Source: Thermaceae bacterium (GTDB lineage Bacteria > Deinococcota > Deinococci > Deinococcales > Marinithermaceae). From it: a stretch of DNA of 64,000 bases. The notes beneath the pieces were generated by a model. It was not told where the DNA came from, ran no database searches, and saw only the letters and a list, made by a program, of their open reading frames with translations. The position numbers and the translations under genes are program-made. The DNA is taken from the NCBI GenBank assembly GCA_026985615.1, contig JALSQD010000058.1:27463-91462 (forward strand), written 5' to 3'. Below, in pieces: positions 16,124 to 26,705 of this stretch. Every line of letters starts with the position of its first letter. The first letter of the stretch is position 1.

Positions 16124-17847
16124 CCACGTACGTCCTCGAGCCAGTTTTGCAGCTCCTTCAGGTAGCGGGTGTTCAGGATCCGGTCGGGGCCGAGCCAGGC
16201 CCGCTGGGCCGTGCCCACCGCCAGCTCCATGAAGCGCAGGTGGTCGGTGGCGTGGGCGTCGGTGGAGAGGCTGAGCAGGAGACCCAGCTCGCCGGCGCGC
16301 CGCGCCAGCGTGTCCGGCAGGTCGAGCCGGGCGTAGTAGCCGTCGATCTCCACCGCCTTGCCCAGCCCGCGGGCGCGCTGGAAGACCTTTTCCCAGTCGG
16401 CCTCGATGGGCCCGCGCTTGCCCAGGTGGCGGGCGGTGGGGTGAGCGAGGATGTGGACGTAGGGGTTCTCGAGCGCTCGCAGGAGCCGCCGGGTCTGCTC
16501 CTCGCGGCCGAGGTCAAAGTGGGCGTGCACCGAGACAAGCACGATCTCCAGCTGGGCCAGCACCTCGTCGGGATAGTCGAGGCTGCCGTCGGGAAGGATG
16601 TCCACCTCGGCGCCAGCCAGCAGGTAGGGCCGCCCGCCGGTCTTCTCATTGACCGCGCGAATGGCGGCGATGCGCTCGGCCACCTTCTCTGACGGCACAC
16701 CGCCCGCCACCCGCACGGCCGGCGAGTGGTCGGTAACGGCCAGGTACTCGTAGCCGCGCGCGGCCGCGGCCCGGGCCAGCCCCTCCAACGTCACTTTGCC
16801 GTCGGACCAGGTCGAGTGCACCTGCAGGTCGCCCCGGATCTGCTCGAGCCGCACCAGCTCGGGCAATCTGCCAGCCTGGGCGGCCTCGATCTCGCCCCGG
16901 TCCTCGCGCAACGGCGGCGGGATCCAGGGCAGGCCCAGCGCGGCGTAGACCTCTTCCTCGCTTGCGCCCGCCACCCGCTCCGCCCCCTTCCACACGCCGT
17001 ACTCGTTGAGCTTGAGCCCCCGATCGAGGGCGAGCGCGCGCAGCTTGATCGAGTGGTCCTTGCTGCCGGTGAAGTACTGCAAGCCCGAGCCCCAGGCCTC
17101 CGGCTCGACGATCTTCAGGTCCACCTGCAGCCCGGTCTTGAGGAATACGGTCGCCCGGCTGGCCCCGGAAAGTAGCACCTCGTCCACCTCGGGAAAGCGA
17201 ACGAAGGCGTCGGTTACCGCCCGCCCGCGCCGACTCGCGGCCAGCAGGTCGAGATCGCCCACCGTCTCCTTGTAGCGCCGCGCCGAACCCGCAAGTGCGG
17301 CGTGCTCCACCTGGGGCAGCTGCTCGAGCCGCGCCACCAGCTCACGCGCCAGCCACAGCACCTCGCCCAGCGGCCGCCGCCGGCCGGCCTCCTCCACCAG
17401 CTCCAGGTTGTGCAAAAGGCGCTGGCGCTTCTTCTCGCCAAAGCCCGACAGCTTGAGCACCTCACCACTTTCCAGCACCTCCCGCAGCCTGGCCAGCGAG
17501 TCCACGCCCAGCTCGTCGTAGAGCCGCTTGGCCGTGCGGGGGCCGATGCCGGGAACCCGCATCACCTCGAGCACCCCCGGCGGCACCTTCTTCTTGAGTT
17601 CCTCGTGTTTTCTGACCTTGCCGGCCTCGAGGTACTCGAGAATCTTGAGCGCCAAGTCGTGGCCGATGTAGGGCAGCTCCTCGAGCTCCTTCACGCCACC
17701 CTCGGCCACCCGCTCGATGGGCTCCTCCATGTCCATCAGGTAGCGGGCCGCCGCCCGGTAGGCCCGCACCCGGAACGGTGAGTCGCCCAGGAAGTCGAGC
17801 ATGTCGGCGATCTCTGAAAAGATGCGGGCGATTTCGGCGTTTTTCAT
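16120..17847 (-). CDS. polX: Family X DNA polymerase with PHP domain
   Basis: This 575-residue protein has the layout of bacterial PolX. An N-terminal HhH region (YIGHDLALKILEYL, VPGIGPRTAKRLYDEL) is followed by the nucleotidyltransferase core with GSARRYKETVGDLDLL and a C-terminal PHP domain with HSTWSDG, VTDHSP and STDAHATDH. Family members fill short gaps in base excision repair and have Mn-dependent 3'-5' exonuclease in the PHP domain. The ATG at 17847 (MKNAEIARIF) is chosen over 17898 because AAAGAG lies just upstream and the length matches Thermus PolX. The end overlaps the broken CoA-transferase gene convergently. Confidence 0.95.
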   Translation of the reverse strand: MKNAEIARIFSEIADMLDFLGDSPFRVRAYRAAARYLMDMEEPIERVAEGGVKELEELPYIGHDLALKILEYLEAGKVRKHEELKKKVPPGVLEVMRVPGIGPRTAKRLYDELGVDSLARLREVLESGEVLKLSGFGEKKRQRLLHNLELVEEAGRRRPLGEVLWLARELVARLEQLPQVEHAALAGSARRYKETVGDLDLLAASRRGRAVTDAFVRFPEVDEVLLSGASRATVFLKTGLQVDLKIVEPEAWGSGLQYFTGSKDHSIKLRALALDRGLKLNEYGVWKGAERVAGASEEEVYAALGLPWIPPPLREDRGEIEAAQAGRLPELVRLEQIRGDLQVHSTWSDGKVTLEGLARAAAARGYEYLAVTDHSPAVRVAGGVPSEKVAERIAAIRAVNEKTGGRPYLLAGAEVDILPDGSLDYPDEVLAQLEIVLVSVHAHFDLGREEQTRRLLRALENPYVHILAHPTARHLGKRGPIEADWEKVFQRARGLGKAVEIDGYYARLDLPDTLARRAGELGLLLSLSTDAHATDHLRFMELAVGTAQRAWLGPDRILNTRYLKELQNWLEDVRG

Positions 17848-17898
17848 CGTCTCTTTCCATTTTAGTGTTCGATACCGGGGCCGGGTAATATGGGACAA

Positions 17899-17915
17899 AA
17901 GTCCTAGGCGGACTT
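17899..17915. promoter_or_regulatory. Inverted repeat between polX and the ba3 oxidase operon
   Basis: AAGTCC-TAGGC-GGACTT is a perfect 6-bp inverted repeat in the 106-bp divergent region. It is a candidate operator for one or both transcription units; no matching regulator is identified. Confidence 0.4.
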
Positions 17916-17953
17916 AGTACGTTTAGACCAATGTTAGGCGGAGGTGTAAGCAG

Positions 17954-18064
17954 ATGAGCAACGAAGAGCGGCCCACAGGCACCCTGATCATCATCGGCAT
18001 CCTGGTGGCCACCATCCTGGTCTTCTGGGGTGGTGTGTTCTACCTGTTTATCCAGAGGGGGTAG
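17954..18064 (+). CDS. cbaD: Cytochrome ba3 oxidase subunit IIa (36 residues)
   Basis: A 36-residue single-helix protein: a short acidic N-terminus (MSNEERPTG), one membrane segment (LIIIGILVATILVFWGGVFY) and a basic end. Size, topology and position directly before subunit II match subunit IIa of Thermus ba3 oxidase, a one-helix subunit that packs against subunits I and II. GGAGGTG lies ten bases upstream of the ATG. Its stop is 2 bp from the next start. Confidence 0.9.
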   Translation: MSNEERPTGTLIIIGILVATILVFWGGVFYLFIQRG

Positions 18065-18066
18065 CC

Positions 18067-18564
18067 ATGGACAACGAAAAAATGATCCACGCGATCGAGC
18101 GCTACGAACGCAGCTGGCTGCTGTTCGCGCTCGTGATGATCGTGGTCTTCCTGATCTTCATCGGGTATACCCTGACCGGTTTCGCCTTCTACGTGCCCAG
18201 CGCGGCCGAGCGCATCGACCCCACCAAGGTGCGCGCCGAGGGCAGCCTCTTCGCCAACCCGCGGGTGGAGAAGACCGGCGACAACGTCTACACCGCCTAC
18301 GTGCTGGCGCAGGCCTTCACCTTCCTGCCGGGCGAGATCCGCGTGCCCAAGGGGGCACGGGTGGTCTTCCTGGTCACCAGCCCCGACGTACAGCACGGCT
18401 TTTACATCCGCGGCACCAACGTCAACGTCCAGGTCATCCCCGGCGAGGTGGGCAAGGTGGAGCACACCTTCAACGAGCCAGGCGAGTACCTGGTCATCTG
18501 TAACGAGTACTGCGGCCTCGGGCACCAGGACATGATCGGCAAGGTCATCGTGGAGGATAACTAA
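18067..18564 (+). CDS. cbaB: Cytochrome ba3 oxidase subunit II (CuA)
   Basis: This 165-residue protein has one membrane helix (about 16-40) followed by a periplasmic cupredoxin domain. The dinuclear CuA ligands are all present: H110 (DVQHGFY), C145 and C149 (CNEYCGLGH), H153 and M156. It accepts electrons from cytochrome c-type donors and passes them to subunit I. It is 2 bp downstream of subunit IIa and 2 bp upstream of subunit I, so the three form one tight operon. Confidence 0.96.
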   Translation: MDNEKMIHAIERYERSWLLFALVMIVVFLIFIGYTLTGFAFYVPSAAERIDPTKVRAEGSLFANPRVEKTGDNVYTAYVLAQAFTFLPGEIRVPKGARVVFLVTSPDVQHGFYIRGTNVNVQVIPGEVGKVEHTFNEPGEYLVICNEYCGLGHQDMIGKVIVEDN

Positions 18565-18566
18565 CC

Positions 18567-20267
18567 ATGGCCGTTCGGACCGCACCCGCAGACAACATCT
18601 ACGCGACCCATCCCGAGAAGAAGGTCGCGCTCTACTTCATGGTTCTGGGCTTCATCGCTCTCTCCATCGGCGTCATCTTCGGCCCCTTCCAGATCTTCAA
18701 CTACGCCGGCATCGACCTCTACCCGGCGCTCGAGCCGCTGTTCAAGTCGTACTACCAGGGCCTGACGCTCCACGGCGTCCTCAACGCCATCGTCTTCACC
18801 CAGCTTTTCATCCAGGGCTCGCTCCTCTACCTGCAGGCGCGCGACTCCAACCTGCGCCCGCAGATGCCCGTGGCCTGGGCAGCCTGGTGGATCGCCCTCA
18901 TCGGCCTGGCGCTCGCCGCCTGGCCCCTCCTCACCAACGACGCCACCGTCCTCTACACCTTCTACCCCCCGCTCCAGGGACACTGGGCCTTCTACGTGGG
19001 CGCGGCGCTGATCATCGTGTCAAGCCTCGTCAGCGTCTATCTCTCGGTTGAGATGTGGGTGCGCTGGAAGCGCCAGAACCCCGGCAAGCCCACGCCGCTG
19101 GTTACCTTTATGATCACGGCCACCTGGATGATGTGGGGTCTGGCCGCGATGGGGCTGGTGGTCGAAACCGTTTTCTTCCTCATCCCCTGGTCCCTGGGGC
19201 TCATCAAGGGCGTGGACCCGCTCATCGCCCGCTCGCTCTTCTGGTGGTCGGGTCACCCCATCGTCTACTTCTGGCTGCTGCCCGCCTACGTCTCCTGGTA
19301 CGGCCTCCTGCCCAAGCAGGCCGGCGGAAAGCTCGTCTCCGACTCGCTGGCGCGCATGGCCTTCCTGGGCTTCTTGGCCTTCTCAACCCCTGTGGGTTTC
19401 CACCACCAGTTCGCCGACCCCGGCATCAGCGCCTTCTGGAAGGGTGTGCACACCGTACTCACCATGATGGTGGCCGTGCCCAGCCTGATGACCGCCTTTA
19501 CCATCGCCGCCTCGCTCGAGCTCGCGGGCCGTTCCAAGGGCGGTAAGGGCGCGCTCGGCTGGATCCGCAAGCTGCCGTGGAACAACCCCAGCGTAGTTGC
19601 TCAGCTGCTCGGCGCCATCGCCTTTATCTTCGGCGGCGCAGGCGGCATCGTAAACGCCAGCTTCACCCTTGACTACGTGGTCCACAACACCACCTGGATC
19701 CCGGGCCACTTCCACCTGCCAGTAGCCACAGCCTCGACCCTCACCTTCTTCGGCATCGCCTTCTGGCTGATTCCCCACATCACCCACAAGCCCCTGGCCG
19801 CGCCGCGCACCGCGCTCGCGGGCGTGTGGTGGTGGTTCACCGGGATGATGTTCATGGCCTTCGGCATGCACATGATGGGCCTGCAGGGCGTGCCCCGGCG
19901 CGCGCACATCTCGGCGATGAACGCCGCTCACGACGGAATCTACGCAAGCTCGGCCTTCTACATGGTCTTCAACGCGGTCGCGGGCGTGCTCCTCACCGTG
20001 GCGGCCACGATGCTCTTCTACGTGCTCTTCGCCACGCTCCTCTCGCGCCGACGCCTCACCCCCGACCAGGTGCCCGAGATCCCCTTCGCCGAGGCGATCG
20101 CCGGTCCGGTGGACAAGGACGGCAACGTCAAGAGCGGCATCAAGGTCATGGACCGCCTATTCTTCTGGTGGGGCTTCGCCGTGGTGCTCGTGCTCATCGT
20201 CTACATGCCCACCCTGGTCCAGCTGTTTATGCACATGGTGCCCGCCCCCGGCATGCGCCTGTGGTAG
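18567..20267 (+). CDS. cbaA: Cytochrome ba3 oxidase subunit I
   Basis: This 566-residue polytopic haem-copper oxidase of the B family has about 13 membrane helices. Metal ligands line up with the Thermus structure at a constant offset of three: H69 and H383 for haem b, H381 for haem a3, and H230, H279, H280 for CuB, with cross-link tyrosine Y234 (GHPIVYFW). It reduces oxygen to water and pumps protons, and such enzymes work at low oxygen. The E-type glutamate of A-family enzymes is absent, as expected. A palindromic hairpin follows the stop. Confidence 0.97.
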   Translation: MAVRTAPADNIYATHPEKKVALYFMVLGFIALSIGVIFGPFQIFNYAGIDLYPALEPLFKSYYQGLTLHGVLNAIVFTQLFIQGSLLYLQARDSNLRPQMPVAWAAWWIALIGLALAAWPLLTNDATVLYTFYPPLQGHWAFYVGAALIIVSSLVSVYLSVEMWVRWKRQNPGKPTPLVTFMITATWMMWGLAAMGLVVETVFFLIPWSLGLIKGVDPLIARSLFWWSGHPIVYFWLLPAYVSWYGLLPKQAGGKLVSDSLARMAFLGFLAFSTPVGFHHQFADPGISAFWKGVHTVLTMMVAVPSLMTAFTIAASLELAGRSKGGKGALGWIRKLPWNNPSVVAQLLGAIAFIFGGAGGIVNASFTLDYVVHNTTWIPGHFHLPVATASTLTFFGIAFWLIPHITHKPLAAPRTALAGVWWWFTGMMFMAFGMHMMGLQGVPRRAHISAMNAAHDGIYASSAFYMVFNAVAGVLLTVAATMLFYVLFATLLSRRRLTPDQVPEIPFAEAIAGPVDKDGNVKSGIKVMDRLFFWWGFAVVLVLIVYMPTLVQLFMHMVPAPGMRLW

Positions 20268-20280
20268 TCTGCGCTCTTCT

Positions 20281-20310
20281 CGCGCCGCTTCCCCGCGGGG
20301 AAGCGGCGCG
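20281..20310 (+). terminator. Perfect palindromic hairpin after the oxidase operon
   Basis: A 30-nt perfect palindrome (arms of 14-15 bp around the centre at 20295/20296) sits 14 bp after cbaA. Only a short T cluster follows (CCGTTTG), so it may terminate or mainly protect the 3' end. Confidence 0.6.
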
Positions 20311-20314
20311 CCGT

Positions 20315-20343
20315 TTGACTTCGCGCCCGCTGGCGTGTAGGCT
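20315..20343 (+). promoter_or_regulatory. Promoter of rpsO-pnp
   Basis: TTGACT (20315-20320) and TAGGCT (20338-20343) are spaced by 17 bp. The predicted leader is about 50 nt and contains the GGAGGAA ribosome site of rpsO. Confidence 0.75.
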
Positions 20344-20400
20344 GGAGTTTGCTTTGAGGCGGGGAGGGCTCCGGCGCTCCCCGGCCTGACGGAGGAAGAA

Positions 20401-20670
20401 ATGGCACTGACCGCAGCAGAAAAACAGCAGATCATCGAGAAGTTTGCCCAATTCCCCGGCGACACCGGCTCCACCGAGGTGCAGGTGGCGCTCCTAACCG
20501 AGCGCATCAACCGCCTCTCGGAGCACCTGCGCGAGCACAAGCACGACTTCCACTCGCACCGCGGCCTGCTAAAGATGGTGGGCCAGCGCAAGCGCCTGCT
20601 CAAGTACCTCGAGCGCGAAGACGCCGAGCGTTACAAGAACCTGATTGAGAAACTTGGCCTCAGGAAGTAG
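20401..20670 (+). CDS. rpsO: 30S ribosomal protein S15
   Basis: This 89-residue protein has the full S15 length and motifs (FPGDTGSTEVQVALLTERI, HKHDFHSHRGL, RKRLLKYLE). It binds the central domain of 16S rRNA early in small-subunit assembly. GGAGGAA sits just before the ATG. As in many bacteria it precedes pnp, and the intercistronic hairpin at 20691-20714 may serve in autoregulation or processing. Confidence 0.98.
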   Translation: MALTAAEKQQIIEKFAQFPGDTGSTEVQVALLTERINRLSEHLREHKHDFHSHRGLLKMVGQRKRLLKYLEREDAERYKNLIEKLGLRK

Positions 20671-20690
20671 ACTGGATGACAAAGCGAAAG

Positions 20691-20714
20691 GCGGGACCGG
20701 GGCTCCGGTCCCGC
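20691..20714 (+). terminator. rpsO-pnp intercistronic hairpin
   Basis: Arms GCGGGACCGG/CCGGTCCCGC (10 bp) with loop GGCT are followed by TTTGTC. It could be a partial terminator, so that more rpsO than pnp is made, or an RNA processing site. Confidence 0.6.
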
Positions 20715-20750
20715 TTTGTCGCGTAAAAGAAAGCAAATAGGTGAGCCAAA

Positions 20751-22919
20751 ATGCCCACAGCCACGGAAAACACCCCCTCCCCACATCGGTTTAGCGCCAC
20801 CATTGGCGGCCGCGAACTTGTTATCGAAACCGGCAAGTATGCCCGCCAAGCCTCGGGCTCGGTCTGGGTCCGCTACGGCGAGACGATCGTCATGGGCACC
20901 GCCGAAGGCTCCAAGGAGCCGGTGGACATGCCTTTTCTGCCGCTCACGGTCGAGTTCGAGGAGCGTCACTACGCTATTGGCAAGATTCCCGGCTCCTTCA
21001 TGCGCCGCGAGGGCCGGCCCGGCGAAAAGGCCATCCTCTCGGCACGAATGACCGACCGACCCATCCGCCCCCTCTTCCCCGAGGGCTTCCGTCACGAGGT
21101 GCAGGTGATCCTCACCGTGCTGGCGGCCGACCAGCAGAACCCGCCCGACGTGCTGGGACCACTAGCGGCCTCGGCCGCGCTCATGCTCTCGGACGTGCCC
21201 TGGGACGGCCCCATCGCCAGCGTGCGCGTGGGTCGGGTGAGCGGCAAGCTCGTCATCAACCCCACGCTGCAACAGCTCGAGGAAAGCGACCTCGACCTGA
21301 TCGTCGCCGGCTCCAAGGAGGCAATCATCATGGTTGAGGCCGGCGCCAAGGAGGTCAGCGAAGACCTGCTGGTGGAGGCGCTCGACTTCGCTCATCGCGA
21401 GATGCAGCCGCTGATCGCGCTCCAAGAAGAAATGCGAGAAAAGCTGGGGAAGCCCAAGTTCGAGTGGACGCCGCCGGAGAAGCTCTCGGAAGAGGAGTTC
21501 GAAACCTTCTACCGGCTTGCGATCGAACACGGACTAAAGGACGTGCTGCTCACCGCCTCCAAGCACGAGCGCGCCGAGGCGCTCGACGCCTTTCGTGACC
21601 GACTGCTCGAGGAGGTCGCCCCAGGCGAGGACGAGGTGGCCGAAGCGCGACGGGCACTATACAAGCAGGCCTTCGGCGATGTAACAAAACGCGAGCTGCG
21701 TCGCATGATCGTCGAGGAAAAGAAGCGCGCCGATGGCCGCGGTCCAGCCGATATCCGGCCCATCTGGATCGAGGTGGACGTGCTGCCGCGCTCGCATGGC
21801 TCGGCGGTCTTCACCCGCGGTGAGACCCAGGTGCTGGGTACGGTCACCCTGGGTACCGGCCGCGACGAGCAGATCATCGACGACCTGGGCCTGGACGAGT
21901 CGGAAGACTTTTTGGTCCACTACAACTTCCCACCCTACTCGACCGGCGAGGTCAAGCGCCTGCGCGGCGTCTCCCGCCGTGAGGTGGGCCACGGCAACCT
22001 GGCCAAGCGGGCGCTCAAGCCGATGCTGCCCGAGAAGGACGGCTTCCCCTACACGATTCGCGTGGTCGGCGACGTGCTCGAGTCCAACGGCTCCAGCTCG
22101 ATGGCCACCGTCTGCGCCGGCTGCCTGGCGCTGATGGACGCCGGCGTGCCCATCAAGAGGCCGGTAGCCGGCATCGCCATGGGGCTGGTCAAGCCCGAGG
22201 AGGGCGAGCCGGTGGTACTCACCGACATCCTGGGCATGGAGGACGCCCTGGGCGACATGGACTTCAAGGTGACCGGCACCCGCGACGGCGTAACCGCGCT
22301 GCAGATGGACATCAAAGTGAAAGGGCTCGACGCCGTGGTAATGCGCCGCGCCCTGGAGCAGGCGCGCGAGGCGCGGCTGGCCATCCTCGACCAGATGGAG
22401 ACCGTCCTGCCCGAGCCGCGCAAGGAGCTCAAGCCTTTCGCGCCACGCATCCTGGCGCTCAAGATCCCGGTGGACAAGATCGGCGCCGTCATCGGGCCGG
22501 GCGGCAAGAACATCCGCGCACTCGAGGAGCTGGGCGTTTCGATCGACATCGAGGAAGACGGCACCGTGCGCATCTACTCCACCGAGGGTCCGGCGGCCGA
22601 GGAGGCCAAGGCGCGCATCGAGGCCATGACCCGCGAGGCCAAGGTGGGCGACATCTACGAGGGCGTGGTGGTGCGCACCACCAACTTTGGCGCCTTCATC
22701 CAGCTCTTCCCCGGCACCGAGGGGCTGTTGCACATCAGCCAGATCGCGGAGGAGCGGGTGGACAAGGTGGAGGACCACCTCAAGGTGGGCGACAAGATCA
22801 CCGTCAAGGTGAACCGCATCGACGAGAAGGGCCGCGTCGACCTGGTACGCCCCGAGCTCGAAGGCAAGATCCCGCCGCGCCGTCCGCCCCGCTCCGGCGG
22901 GCCCCGCCGCGGCCGCTAA
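20751..22919 (+). CDS. pnp: Polynucleotide phosphorylase
   Basis: At 722 residues it is full length: two RNase PH-type domains (the second with DILGMEDALGDMDFKV), a KH domain (KIGAVIGPGGKNIRALEELG) and a C-terminal S1 domain (GDIYEGVVVRTTNFGAFIQL), ending in an Arg/Pro/Gly-rich tail. It degrades mRNA 3' to 5' by phosphorolysis. The start has only a modest AGGTGAG site. It lies upstream of RNase J, so two major RNA-decay enzymes are adjacent. Confidence 0.97.
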   Translation: MPTATENTPSPHRFSATIGGRELVIETGKYARQASGSVWVRYGETIVMGTAEGSKEPVDMPFLPLTVEFEERHYAIGKIPGSFMRREGRPGEKAILSARMTDRPIRPLFPEGFRHEVQVILTVLAADQQNPPDVLGPLAASAALMLSDVPWDGPIASVRVGRVSGKLVINPTLQQLEESDLDLIVAGSKEAIIMVEAGAKEVSEDLLVEALDFAHREMQPLIALQEEMREKLGKPKFEWTPPEKLSEEEFETFYRLAIEHGLKDVLLTASKHERAEALDAFRDRLLEEVAPGEDEVAEARRALYKQAFGDVTKRELRRMIVEEKKRADGRGPADIRPIWIEVDVLPRSHGSAVFTRGETQVLGTVTLGTGRDEQIIDDLGLDESEDFLVHYNFPPYSTGEVKRLRGVSRREVGHGNLAKRALKPMLPEKDGFPYTIRVVGDVLESNGSSSMATVCAGCLALMDAGVPIKRPVAGIAMGLVKPEEGEPVVLTDILGMEDALGDMDFKVTGTRDGVTALQMDIKVKGLDAVVMRRALEQAREARLAILDQMETVLPEPRKELKPFAPRILALKIPVDKIGAVIGPGGKNIRALEELGVSIDIEEDGTVRIYSTEGPAAEEAKARIEAMTREAKVGDIYEGVVVRTTNFGAFIQLFPGTEGLLHISQIAEERVDKVEDHLKVGDKITVKVNRIDEKGRVDLVRPELEGKIPPRRPPRSGGPRRGR

Positions 22920-22931
22920 CCCCGAATCCGA

Positions 22932-22963
22932 GCGCCCGCCGCCCGAAGGGGCGGCGCGGGCGC
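22932..22963 (+). terminator. pnp-rnj intercistronic hairpin without T run
   Basis: A 13-bp arm pair with one bulged C (22932-22944 and 22949-22963) fills the 57-bp gap between pnp and RNase J. With no T tract it is more likely an mRNA-stabilising or processing structure than a terminator. Confidence 0.5.
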
Positions 22964-22976
22964 TGTAGGAGAACCC

Positions 22977-24689
<1,713 letters not shown>

Positions 24690-24690
24690 G

Positions 24691-25605
24691 ATGTCGTCGG
24701 CGGGGGTCCTGCTCGGCGCGGTAGCCCCCGTGGCCCTCATCGTGGCCACGGGCTGGCTGGCCGCGCGCGTGCTGCGGCTGGACCGGGGACCCCTGACGCG
24801 GCTCACCCTCTTCGTGCTCGTGCCCATCCTGGTCTTCGACCAGCTCTGGCGCACCCCGGACGGCCTCGGCTACGGGCTGCGGCTGGCCGCCGCCTTCGCC
24901 CTGGCCTCCGCCGGCTTTGCCCTGGTGGGTTGGCTGGCGGGCCGCCTGCTGAACCTACCGCAGCCCACCCGGGTCAGCCTCACCGCCACCACCGCCTTCC
25001 CCAACACCGGCAACATGGGGCTCTCGGTGGCCTACTTCGCGCTGGGCAACGCCGGTCTGGAGCGGGCAACGATCATCTTCGTGGTGGCCACCGTCCTGCT
25101 CTTCAGCTTCGGCCCCGCCCTCTTCAAGGGCGGCAGCCTGCTGGAGCAGCTAAAGATGACCCTACGCCTGCCGCTCATCTGGGCGGTGGTGCTGGGCCTC
25201 GCAGCCAATGCCGTGAACCTGCAGCTCCCCTTGAACCTCGGCGGTGGGCTGCACATGATGGCCCAGGGCGCCATCCCCATGCTGCTGCTCTCGCTCGGAA
25301 TGCAGATGGCCGAGACGCGCTTCACCGTGAGCGCCTACGACCTCTTCGCCAGCCTCCTGCGCATCCTCGTGGGGCCGGTGATCGCCTTCTTCGCCGGGCG
25401 GCTGCTCGGCCTCGACGGCGCCGACCTGGTGGTGCTCATCCTCATCAGCGGCATGCCCGCGGCCGTGAACACCTACCTGATGGCCGCCGAGCTCGGCGGC
25501 GACGCGCCGCGCACCGCGCGCGTGGTCGTGCTCTCGACCCTGCTCAGCTTCCTGAGTCTGCCGCTGGTTCTTGGTCTGGCGCGCTGGGCGGCGGGGGTAA
25601 GTTAG
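24691..25605 (+). CDS. AEC-family (auxin efflux carrier-like) transporter
   Basis: This 304-residue membrane protein has about ten hydrophobic helices in two similar halves and the TTAFPNTGNMGLSVAYFALG segment typical of AEC permeases; members export or import small carboxylates such as malonate or malate. The substrate is unknown. The start is 1 bp past the RNase J stop, so it is cotranscribed. Its last 62 bp overlap the convergent lipoprotein gene. Confidence 0.85.
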   Translation: MSSAGVLLGAVAPVALIVATGWLAARVLRLDRGPLTRLTLFVLVPILVFDQLWRTPDGLGYGLRLAAAFALASAGFALVGWLAGRLLNLPQPTRVSLTATTAFPNTGNMGLSVAYFALGNAGLERATIIFVVATVLLFSFGPALFKGGSLLEQLKMTLRLPLIWAVVLGLAANAVNLQLPLNLGGGLHMMAQGAIPMLLLSLGMQMAETRFTVSAYDLFASLLRILVGPVIAFFAGRLLGLDGADLVVLILISGMPAAVNTYLMAAELGGDAPRTARVVVLSTLLSFLSLPLVLGLARWAAGVS

Positions 25606-25969
25606 GCACGCCCAGGTCGAGCTGCAAGACCGGCCGGCCCGCCACGATCACCAGCAAGCGGTAATACGCGCCCGGCTCGTAAGGCAGCGTCGCCTCGACC
25701 CCGCCCGGCTCTTCGACCCAGATGGAAAGCTCCTCGACCAGCTCCTCGCCCGCGTACCAGCGCAGCTCCAGATAATCTGGCTCGGGCCAGCGGCGCACGT
25801 TCAGCCGGGCGATTACCCGGCCCTCTTCTTCCACCAGCTCGCCGCCGATGGAGACCCGCTCCGGGTAGCTTTCCTCGGGGGGAATCAGCGGCCAAAAGGT
25901 GTAACGGCAACCGCCCACCCCGAAAAGGAGCGCGAACAAGAGCAGAGCCGTGCGCGTCACGCCCTTCAT
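25544..25969 (-). CDS. Short lipoprotein of unknown function
   Basis: The 141-residue product begins MKGVTRTALLLFALL and has a lipobox ending in VGGC at the expected distance, so it is probably exported and lipidated. The mature domain is Glu-rich with an alternating pattern suggestive of beta-sheet (LELRWYAGEELVEELSIWV). No family is recognised. An upstream GTG at 25993 is possible, but the ATG gives a normal signal peptide. It follows rsmE by 34 bp. The C-terminus overlaps the AEC gene on the other strand. Confidence 0.65.
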   Translation of the reverse strand: MKGVTRTALLLFALLFGVGGCRYTFWPLIPPEESYPERVSIGGELVEEEGRVIARLNVRRWPEPDYLELRWYAGEELVEELSIWVEEPGGVEATLPYEPGAYYRLLVIVAGRPVLQLDLGVPNLPPPPSAPDQEPAADSGS

Positions 25970-26003
25970 GCTACCGAAGCCCGATGCGAACACGGTGAAA
26001 AGC

Positions 26004-26705
26004 TCAAAAGCCCCGCAACGCCGTAGCCGCGGCGGCCAGCACCATCGGCGCGGTCTCGGCGCGGAGGATGCGCGGGCCCAGGTAGACGGGTACGAAACCC
26101 AGCCCGACCAGGTGCTCCACCTCGGCCTCGGTGAAACCGCCCTCGGGCCCGCTAGCCAGCGCCACTGCGCCGCTTTCGGGCCAGTTTATGGCGTCCATCG
26201 CCCTCGACGTGTAGGGGTGGGCGACCAGGCCAAACTCCACCGGGGCCAGTTCAACCAACGCCACCGGCGCCGCCACCTCGGGCACCTTCGCCCGACCCGA
26301 CTGCTTGGCGGCCTCGACGGCGATGCGGCGCAGCCGCTCCAGCTTGGCCCGGCCCATCTCCCGCGGCACGCTGCGCTCGCTAACGAGCGGCACGAAGCGG
26401 CACACCCCCAGCTCGCTGCCCGCCCGCACCACGTCGGCGAGCCTGTCGCCCTTGAGCAGGGCGACGTAGAGCACCACCTCGACCGGCGGCTCCACCTCCG
26501 CCTCCACCGGTTCGTCCAGGCGCAGCCCCACCCGCCCGTCCTCGATCCAGGCCACCTCACCCTCGGCCTCCCGGCCCCGGCCGTCGAAGGCGCGCACGCG
26601 CCGGCCCACCTCCACCCGCAGCACGCGCAGCAGGTGATGGGCCTCGCGCCCGCTCAGCACGACCACGGGTGCGAGTTCGGGCACGGCCACCCGCGGAATT
26701 CTCAT
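26004..26705 (-). CDS. rsmE: 16S rRNA m3U1498 methyltransferase RsmE
   Basis: This 233-residue SPOUT-class protein has an N-terminal PUA-like region (HHLLRVLRVEVGRRVRAFDG) and a C-terminal trefoil-knot SAM site (ASGPEGGFTEAEVEHL, then LGPRILRAETA). It methylates N3 of U1498 in the decoding region of 16S rRNA. Its ATG overlaps the prmA stop by 4 bp, a pairing with PrmA seen in many bacteria. Confidence 0.93.
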   Translation of the reverse strand: MRIPRVAVPELAPVVVLSGREAHHLLRVLRVEVGRRVRAFDGRGREAEGEVAWIEDGRVGLRLDEPVEAEVEPPVEVVLYVALLKGDRLADVVRAGSELGVCRFVPLVSERSVPREMGRAKLERLRRIAVEAAKQSGRAKVPEVAAPVALVELAPVEFGLVAHPYTSRAMDAINWPESGAVALASGPEGGFTEAEVEHLVGLGFVPVYLGPRILRAETAPMVLAAAATALRGF

